NCBI RefSeq assembly: GCF_001424875.1
Contig: NZ_LMCT01000067.1
Span: 415,267-479,266, forward strand
DNA from: Kitasatospora sp. Root107
GTDB lineage: Bacteria > Actinomycetota > Actinomycetes > Streptomycetales > Streptomycetaceae
Length of the DNA: 64,000 nt
Direction of reading: 5' to 3'
The position numbers were made by a program, and so were the translations under genes. A model generated the notes under the pieces. The model had not been told where the DNA came from, ran no database searches, and saw nothing but the letters and a program-made list of their open reading frames with translations. Of this stretch, positions 58,527-64,000 are shown one piece after another (within the stretch, counting starts at the first letter, position 1; each line of letters starts with the position of its first letter).

Positions 58527-60281
58527 TCAGCCCTGGCGCCAGCGGTTGGTGATGGGGAGGCGGCGGTCCCGGCCGAAGCCCTTGCGGGAGATCTTCGGGC
58601 CCGGCGGGTACTGCCGCCGCTTGTACTCGGCGGTGTCCACCAGCCGGACGATCCGGTCCACCACGGCCGCGTCGAAGCCCTGCGCCACGATCGCGTCCCG
58701 GCCCTGGTCGCCCTCGACGTAGAGGTCGAGCACGGTGTCCAGCAGGTCGTAGTCCGGCAGCGAGTCGGTGTCCACCTGATCCGGCCTCAGCTCGGCCGAC
58801 GGCGGCTTGCTGATGGTGTTCGCCGGGATCGGCGGCACCTCGCCGCGCTCCTCGGCCAGCTCGTTGCGCCACCTCGAGAGCCGGAAGATCAGCGACTTGT
58901 AGACATCCTTGATCGGCCCGTACGCGCCCACCGAGTCGCCGTACAGGGTCGAGTAACCCACCGCCAGCTCGCTCTTGTTGCCCGGCGCGAGCACCAGGTG
59001 CCCCTCCTGGTTGGAGATCGCCATCAGCAGCGTGCCGCGCAGCCGGGACTGCAGGTTCTCCTCCGCCAGCCCGGTCAGCCCGAGCGCCTCCATGTACGCG
59101 TCGAACATCGGGGCGATCGGCACCGTACGGAAGTTGAGGCCGGTCCGCTCGGCCAGCTCGGCCGCGTCGTCCCGGGAGTGCTGGGAGGAGTACCGGCTCG
59201 GCATCGAGACGCAGTGCACGTTCGCCGCCCCGATCGCGTCCACCGCGATGGCCGCCACCAGGGCGGAGTCGATGCCGCCGGACAGGCCGATCAGCACCGA
59301 GCCGAAACCGTTCTTGCGGACGTACGCCCGGGTGCCCTCGACCAGCGCGCCGTAGATCTCCGCCTCGTCGCTCAGCCGGGGCTGCGGCTCGTACACGGAC
59401 TGCTTGCCGTTTCCGGGCTCGCCTTCAGGCCCGCCGTCGAGCTCGGTGCGGACCAGCCGGAGCCCGTCCACCAGCAGCAGCCCGTCGGTGTGGTTGGCCG
59501 ACGCGGCCGGCAGCTCCAGGTCCACCAGCAGCAGCGTCTCCTCGAACTGCGGCGCCCGCGCGATCACCTCGCCCTCGGCACTCACCACCAGCGAGTCGCC
59601 GTCGAAGACCAGCTCGTCCTGCCCGCCGACCATGTTGAGGTACGCCAGCGGGCAGCCCGCCTCGGCCGCCCGCCGCTGCACCAGCTCCAGCCGGGCGTCG
59701 TCCTTGTTCCGCTCGTACGGCGAACCGTTGATCACCAGCAGCAGCCCGGCCCCCGCCTCGCGGGCCGCGCTCACCCGGCCGCCGTCCTGCCAGATGTCCT
59801 CGCAGATCGCCAGCGCCACGTCCACGCCGTGCAGCCGCAGCACCGAGAGCTGGTCGCCCGGCACGAAGTAGCGGTGCTCGTCGAAGACGCCGTAGTTGGG
59901 CAGGTAGTGCTTGGCGAACCGGTTCACCACCTCGCCCCGGTGCAGCACGGCGGCGCAGTTCTGCGGCGAACCGGCCGGCCGGTTCGGCTTCGCCTGCTCC
60001 GACCGCCCCAGATAGCCGACCAGCACCGGCAGCTCGCCCAGCCCCTCGGCCGCCAGTCGCACCGCCAACTCCACCAGCGCCGACCGGGACGCCTCCACGA
60101 ACGAACCCCGCAGCGCGAGGTCCTCGACCGGATACCCGGTCAGGGCCATCTCGGGAAAGGCGACCAGCTGGGCACCGGCCTCGGCGGCCTGCCGGGTCCA
60201 GCGCACCACCTCATCGCAGTTGCGCGCGATGTCACCGACCCAGGGGTCGGTCTGGCTCAGGGCGAGACGGAGATTGGGCAT
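58527..60281 (-). CDS. nadE: Glutamine-dependent NAD synthetase
   Basis: 584 residues. The N-terminal nitrilase-like glutaminase domain (about 1-265) has FPEMALTGYP (Glu), and CEDIWQDGG (Cys) for ammonia release. The C-terminal synthetase domain (about 305-584) has the ATP-binding loop LIGLSGGIDSALVAAI and SMPSRYSSQHSRDDA. It converts deamido-NAD to NAD. Start ATG at 60281. The divergent neighbour is a toxin-antitoxin pair. Confidence 0.96.
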   Translation of the reverse strand: MPNLRLALSQTDPWVGDIARNCDEVVRWTRQAAEAGAQLVAFPEMALTGYPVEDLALRGSFVEASRSALVELAVRLAAEGLGELPVLVGYLGRSEQAKPNRPAGSPQNCAAVLHRGEVVNRFAKHYLPNYGVFDEHRYFVPGDQLSVLRLHGVDVALAICEDIWQDGGRVSAAREAGAGLLLVINGSPYERNKDDARLELVQRRAAEAGCPLAYLNMVGGQDELVFDGDSLVVSAEGEVIARAPQFEETLLLVDLELPAASANHTDGLLLVDGLRLVRTELDGGPEGEPGNGKQSVYEPQPRLSDEAEIYGALVEGTRAYVRKNGFGSVLIGLSGGIDSALVAAIAVDAIGAANVHCVSMPSRYSSQHSRDDAAELAERTGLNFRTVPIAPMFDAYMEALGLTGLAEENLQSRLRGTLLMAISNQEGHLVLAPGNKSELAVGYSTLYGDSVGAYGPIKDVYKSLIFRLSRWRNELAEERGEVPPIPANTISKPPSAELRPDQVDTDSLPDYDLLDTVLDLYVEGDQGRDAIVAQGFDAAVVDRIVRLVDTAEYKRRQYPPGPKISRKGFGRDRRLPITNRWRQG

Positions 60282-60340
60282 GGCTCCGAGTGTAATCGTC
60301 TAACTGACGCTATGTCTGCACGGGTGTAGCCTGAGAATGC

Positions 60341-60354
60341 AGTCTGGACAGACT
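60341..60354. promoter_or_regulatory. Operator of the toxin-antitoxin pair
   Basis: AGTCTG-GA-CAGACT, a perfect 6-bp inverted repeat 15 bp before the antitoxin start, in the position where Phd-type antitoxins bind to repress their operon. Confidence 0.65.
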
Positions 60355-60368
60355 AGACGGAGGTTGGG

Positions 60369-60644
60369 ATGAGATGGCAGGTTCAGGAGGCCAAGCAGAA
60401 ATTCAGCGAGGTGCTCCGGTTGGCGGAGGCGGAAGGGCCGCAGGTGGTGACCCGGCACGGTGACGAGGTCGCCGTGGTCATCGCCATAAGGGAGTACCGG
60501 CGGCTGCGAGGAGAGGATCTCTCCTTCGAGGAGTTCCTGCTGCGCCGGGCCGAGCCCCACCTCGACGACGCGGCCATCGCCGAGATCGACGCGATCGTGA
60601 CGAACCGTGGGATGCCCCGCCCGGTCGAACTCTGGGAGGACTGA
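60369..60644 (+). CDS. Phd/YefM-type antitoxin
   Basis: 91 residues. WQVQEAKQKFSEVLRLAEAE and the GPQVVTRHGDEVAVVIAIRE stretch form the Phd fold that dimerises and binds DNA. The C-terminal half (LRRAEPHLDDAAIAEID) would wrap and block the toxin. GGAGG lies before the ATG. Its stop overlaps the toxin start (TGATG at 60642-60646), so antitoxin and toxin are coupled. Confidence 0.92.
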   Translation: MRWQVQEAKQKFSEVLRLAEAEGPQVVTRHGDEVAVVIAIREYRRLRGEDLSFEEFLLRRAEPHLDDAAIAEIDAIVTNRGMPRPVELWED

Positions 60645-61063
60645 TGGGCTATCTGCTCGACACCAATGTGCTGTCCGAGCTGCGCAGGCGGAACCCCGAT
60701 CCGGCGGTGCTGTCCTGGGCAGCCAAAGCCGCCCCACTGTTCACCAGCGCCTTGGTGATCGGCGAGATCCGCCAGGGAGTCGAGTCGCTCCGCCGAAGGG
60801 ACGCCGCTCAGGCGGACCGACTCGCGGAGTGGCTCTCGACCGTGCGGCATAGCTACGCGGACCGGATTCTGCCGGTCACCGCCGAGATCGCCGAGACGTG
60901 GGGGCGGCTCACCGTTCCCGATCCGCTGCCGGTGATCGACGGGCTGCTCGCAGCCACCGCGCAGGTACACGGGCTCACCTTTGTGACCCGCAACGTGAAG
61001 GACGTGGCCCGCACCGGAGTGTCGGTGCTCAATCCGTTCGAACCGGCCGACCCGGTCGGCTGA
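60644..61063 (+). CDS. vapC: PIN-domain toxin (VapC-like)
   Basis: 139 residues of the PIN fold. The acidic residues of the active site are seen in YLLDTNVLSELRR (Asp, N-terminus), VIGEIRQGVESL (Glu), VIDGLLAATA (Asp) and FVTRNVKDVA. VapC toxins are ribonucleases, usually cutting tRNA or rRNA. The pair lies between nadE and glnA2, two conserved genes. Confidence 0.92.
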   Translation: MGYLLDTNVLSELRRRNPDPAVLSWAAKAAPLFTSALVIGEIRQGVESLRRRDAAQADRLAEWLSTVRHSYADRILPVTAEIAETWGRLTVPDPLPVIDGLLAATAQVHGLTFVTRNVKDVARTGVSVLNPFEPADPVG

Positions 61064-61185
61064 GGGTCGCCCGGGGGTGGACTCCGGACGAAGATCCGAC
61101 ATGATGGGGGCAGTTGTCGTCAGGCCGCCTCGGGCGCGCTTCGGGACGTAACACGAACGTAAAGAGCAGAGGTGAGACTGTCCCC

Positions 61186-62547
61186 ATGGGCAAGCAGCAG
61201 GAGTTCGTGCTTCGTACGCTCGAGGAGCGTGACATCCGTTTCGTCCGGCTGTGGTTCACCGACGTGCTCGGGTTCCTCAAGTCGGTCGCCGTCGCTCCGG
61301 CCGAGCTGGAGCAGGCGTTCGAGGAGGGGATCGGCTTCGACGGCTCCGCGATCGAGGGCTTCGCCCGGGTCTACGAGTCCGACATGATCGCGAAGCCGGA
61401 TCCGACCACCTTCCAGATCCTGCCCTGGCGTTCGGAGACCCCCGGCACCGCCCGGATGTTCTGCGACATCCTGATGCCCGACGGCTCGCCCTCGTACGCC
61501 GACCCCCGGTTCGTGCTCAAGCGCACCCTGGAGAAGGCGTCCGCTCTCGGTTTCACCTTCTACACCCACCCGGAGATCGAGTTCTTCCTGCTGAAGAACC
61601 TCCCGGGTGACGGCACCCCGCCGATCCCCGCCGACCAGTCCGGCTACTTCGACCACACCCCGCGCGGGGTCGGCCACGACTTCCGGCGCCAGGCCATCAC
61701 CATGCTCGAGTCGATGGGCATCTCGGTGGAGTTCTCCCACCACGAGGGCGCCCCCGGCCAGCAGGAGATCGACCTCCGCTACGCCGACGCACTCTCCACC
61801 GCCGACAACATCATGACGTTCCGTCTGGTCATGAAGGAGGTCGCGCTGGAGCAGGGCGTGCACGCCACCTTCATGCCGAAGCCGTTCTCCGACCACCCGG
61901 GCTCGGGCATGCACACCCACCTCTCGCTGTTCGAGGGTGACCGGAACGCGTTCCACGAGTCGGGTGCCGAGTACCAGCTTTCGAAGGTGGGCCGCTCCTT
62001 CATCGCCGGCCTGCTGCGGCACGCCGCCGAGACCGCCGCCGTCACCAACCAGTGGGTCAACTCCTACAAGCGGATCTGGGGCGGCTCGCAGCGTACGGCC
62101 GGTGCGGGTGGCGAAGCGCCGTCGTACATCTGCTGGGGCCACAACAACCGCTCCGCCCTGATCCGGGTCCCGATGTACAAGCCCGGCAAGCAGGGCTCCA
62201 CCCGCGTCGAGGTCCGCTCCCTGGACACCGGCTGCAACCCGTACCTCGCGTACGCCGTCACCCTGGCCGCTGGGTTGAAGGGCATCGAGGAGGGCTACGA
62301 GCTGCCGCCGGGTGCCGACGACGACGTCTGGGCGCTCTCCGACGCGGAGCGTCGGGCGATGGGGATCCAGCCGATGCCGCAGAACCTTGGCGAGGCCATC
62401 GACCTGATGCAGCGCAGCGAACTCGTCGCCGAGACGCTGGGCGAGCACGTCTTCGACTTCTTCCTGCGCAACAAGCGCCAGGAGTGGGAGGAGTACCGCT
62501 CCGAGGTCACGCCGTTCGAGCTGCGGAAGAACCTGCAGGTGCTGTAA
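61186..62547 (+). CDS. glnA2: GlnA2-type glutamine synthetase-like enzyme
   Basis: 453 residues from the ATG at 61186. The GS fold is shown by IGFDGSAIEGFARVYESDM at the N-terminus, the ATP/Mg region EIEFFL, and the catalytic KPFSDHPGSGMHTHLSL and NNRSALIRVP. The adenylylation loop of GlnA (NLYDLP Tyr) is not evident. Its place next to nadE is as in Streptomyces coelicolor (SCO2241), whose GlnA2 has been described as a gamma-glutamylpolyamine synthetase. A true glutamine synthetase role is the alternative. Confidence 0.92.
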   Translation: MGKQQEFVLRTLEERDIRFVRLWFTDVLGFLKSVAVAPAELEQAFEEGIGFDGSAIEGFARVYESDMIAKPDPTTFQILPWRSETPGTARMFCDILMPDGSPSYADPRFVLKRTLEKASALGFTFYTHPEIEFFLLKNLPGDGTPPIPADQSGYFDHTPRGVGHDFRRQAITMLESMGISVEFSHHEGAPGQQEIDLRYADALSTADNIMTFRLVMKEVALEQGVHATFMPKPFSDHPGSGMHTHLSLFEGDRNAFHESGAEYQLSKVGRSFIAGLLRHAAETAAVTNQWVNSYKRIWGGSQRTAGAGGEAPSYICWGHNNRSALIRVPMYKPGKQGSTRVEVRSLDTGCNPYLAYAVTLAAGLKGIEEGYELPPGADDDVWALSDAERRAMGIQPMPQNLGEAIDLMQRSELVAETLGEHVFDFFLRNKRQEWEEYRSEVTPFELRKNLQVL

Positions 62548-62575
62548 CCGCGGGTCATTGGGTTTACCGAACGCG

Positions 62576-62622
62576 AGAAGGCTCCGGCTCAGCGGATCAT
62601 CACCGCTGAGCCGGAGCCTTCT
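62576..62622 (+). terminator. Strong terminator after glnA2
   Basis: Perfect 20-bp stem (62576-62595 with 62603-62622) and 7-nt loop, 28 bp after the glnA2 stop. Confidence 0.92.
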
Positions 62623-62720
62623 AGATCTGCCTGGGCTCCCACGGGCCGTCAGGTGCCCAGCTAGGAGCTGTCCGGTCGATCATGTAACTCGCTAGGCTCG
62701 CCTTCTCCTGGAGGGTGGCT

Positions 62721-62945
62721 GTGGCGGTGATGACTCGTGAGACTGCCGTTGCGGTGGTGCAGAAGATCATGGATGCGGCCTACGCCGATGATGCCGAGGC
62801 CGACCGCGCACTGGCGGCGCTGGACAGGGCCTTCGGCTGTCCGAGTGGCTATGTCAGCGACTTGATCTTCTGGCCCAAGGGGCACGAGCCGACGGCGGCC
62901 GAGGTCGTCGAACAAGCCCTGGCCTACCGGCCGTTCGCGTTGTGA
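62721..62945 (+). CDS. Colicin-E/pyocin-S-type immunity protein, IS passenger
   Basis: 74 residues from the GTG at 62721 (GGAGGG 6 nt upstream; GTG 62715 or ATG 62730 are alternatives). It reads MTRETAVAVVQKIMDAAYAD, then LAALDRAFGCPSGYVSDLIF and a WP-x-GHEPTAAEVVEQALAYR end. The HPSGSDLIYYPEEG...EGIVKEIKEWR segment of colicin E immunity proteins aligns with this (PSGxxSDLIFWP ... VVEQALAYR). Those proteins bind and block HNH nuclease toxins. No toxin is nearby. It lies inside the inverted repeats of the IS5 element and stops 8 bp before the transposase stop, so it seems to move with it. Confidence 0.75.
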   Translation: MAVMTRETAVAVVQKIMDAAYADDAEADRALAALDRAFGCPSGYVSDLIFWPKGHEPTAAEVVEQALAYRPFAL

Positions 62946-62952
62946 GAATGCC

Positions 62953-63850
62953 TCAGGCGCGCAGCCAGATGACCAGGGCCGCCGCAGTGACGGTGCCCAG
63001 GAACACATAGCCGCGCTTGTCATACCGAGTGGCAACCGATCGGGCGTTTTTCAGCTTGTTGATGGCCCGTTCGACGGTGTTGCGCTTCTTGTACCGCTCC
63101 TCGTCGAAGCCCGGTGGCCGTCCGCCTCGCGATCCTCTGCGCAGGCGGGCGGCCCGGCTGTCGGTCTTCTCCGGGACGGTGTGCCGGATGCCCCGTCGCC
63201 GCAGGTACTCACGAGAGAGGCCGTTGCTGTAGGCCTTGTCCGCCGCGACGCTGTCCGGCTTCTTGCGGGGCCTGCCCAGCCCGAGCCGGGGGACCCGGAT
63301 CTTCTCCAGTACCGGCACAAACTGGGTGCAGTCCGCCCGCTCGCCTGCGGTGACGATCAGGGACAGCGGACGGCAGCGGCCATCGGCGCTCAGGTGAATC
63401 TTGCTGGTGAAGCCGCCGCGCGAACGGCCCAGGCCTCTGCCACGGAGTCTCGCCCTGGTGTTCTGCTACCTCCCCCCTTTGGCGCGGGCGGCGGGGCGGC
63501 GGGGCGGTGCGGGCGCCTGCCGCGTGCTGGTGGGCGCGCACGGCGGTGGAATCCACCGAGACGTCCCAGTCAATCTCGCCCGCCGCGTCGGCCGCGGCCT
63601 GGGCCTGTTGCAGGAGGCGTTCCCAGGTGCCGTCCGCCGACCACAGCCGGTGGCGCTCGTAGACCGTCTTCCACGGGCCGAACCGCTCCGGCAAGTCACG
63701 CCACTGCACGCCGGTCCTCACCCGGTGCAGGATCCCGTCGATCACCTGCCGGTGATCACGCCACCGCCCGCACCGCCCATTGCTCACCGGCAGGAACGGC
63801 CGCAGCCGCTCCCACTCCGCGTCCGACAGATCACCGCGTTCCCGCCCCAT
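62953..63850 (-). pseudogene. IS5-family transposase, two frames
   Basis: Frame 1 starts at the ATG at 63850 with LSDAEWERLRPFLP, IDGILHRVRTGVQWRDLPER and SVDSTAVRAHQHAAG (first Asp of the DDE triad). Frame 2 continues GRSRGGFTSKIHLSADGRCR, then SVAADKAYSNG (second Asp) and RYKKRNTVERAINKLK (Glu) to 62953. A shift of +1 (or -2) around 63440-63465, near an AAAGGGGGG run, is needed to join them, and frame 2 has a TAG at 63466. It may be a recoding event or an inactivating mutation; I lean to inactivation, since the run is not the standard -1 site. Confidence 0.85.
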
Positions 63851-63917
63851 GCCCGGAATAACGAGCAGATCAGGCGACGGTCACATGATCGGCCGGACAG
63901 CTCCTAGTAGTGCTTTG

Positions 63918-64000
63918 TTAGGTCGGGGCTGGTGCGGGTCTGGCTGGTGGTTGGTGGCAGGTCGGGCATGGGCCGTTCCAGGTGGCGAGGAGCTGTTGGA
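63918..64000 (-). CDS. Partial transposase C-terminus (IS701-like)
   Basis: The last codons before a TAA (63918-63920) read QLLATWNGPCPTCHQPPARP, a CPTC knuckle tail that I associate with IS701-type transposases of streptomycetes. Only 27 codons are visible before the window ends, so this is tentative. It lies 11 bp outside the IS5 element, which suggests nested insertions. Confidence 0.4.
   Translation of the reverse strand, partial: QQLLATWNGPCPTCHQPPARPAPAPT

Larger units (their letters stand above)
62661..63907. mobile_element. IS5-family element with passenger gene
   Basis: 1247 bp bounded by 28-bp inverted repeats (62661-62688 and 63880-63907, 26 of 28 matching), each starting CTAG-GAGCTGTCCGG. 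The CTAG/TAG at both ends fits the short target duplication of IS5-type elements. Inside are a frameshifted transposase on the minus strand and, converging on it, an extra small gene on the plus strand next to the left end. Confidence 0.88.

Overview
The window is high-GC actinobacterial DNA (most ORFs have strongly GC-biased third positions, GTG/TTG starts and AGGAG-type ribosome sites). The gene families point to a streptomycete (Streptomyces/Kitasatospora type): an AfsR-like SARP regulator, DUF5753/DUF6879 pairs, secreted chitinases with DasR-type operators, GlnA2, an F420-dependent NADP reductase and an RNase P RNA of actinobacterial type. No tRNA, rRNA or CRISPR array was seen.

Layout. 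1-7617 (minus strand): a class IV lanthipeptide cluster: a lyase-kinase-cyclase synthetase with an intact zinc site, a prolyl-oligopeptidase-like protease, a 44-residue precursor flanked by strong hairpins, and two ABC exporter subunits, the second running off the left edge. 8019-16442: housekeeping genes (Nif3-like, zinc-ribbon coiled coil, RNase H/phosphatase fusion, DinB-like, YaaA, RNB ribonuclease), an MFS pump and a P450. 16619-17025: rnpB with its terminator.

17.1-24.2 kb is an accessory, partly decayed stretch: GNAT, methyltransferase, a frameshifted gene whose start is fused to scraps of an IS630, a TetR/cupin pair, a deleted IS630 lodged in the shared stop site of two convergent genes, an XRE/DUF6879 pair and gene remnants. 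24.2-31.5 kb holds CutA, regulators with clear palindromic operators, a duplicated Imm49 immunity protein, and MATE and MFS pumps. 32.2-39.7 kb is a polysaccharide-degrading region: GH18 and GH19 chitinases, both with DasR-like sites between -35 and -10, a GH12 glucanase and a secreted serine hydrolase.

40-62.6 kb is mostly conserved chromosome: map, prim-pol-like protein, npdG, an M50 protease, a SARP-STAND regulator facing a DrrAB-type exporter, panB, an MFS/TetR unit with an 11-bp-arm operator, a VanJ-like phosphatase, nadE, a Phd/VapC toxin-antitoxin pair and glnA2. At 62661-63907 an IS5-family element with 28-bp ends carries, besides its frameshifted transposase, a small gene resembling colicin-E/pyocin-S immunity proteins. 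I rate this passenger and the lanthipeptide cluster as the most interesting items.
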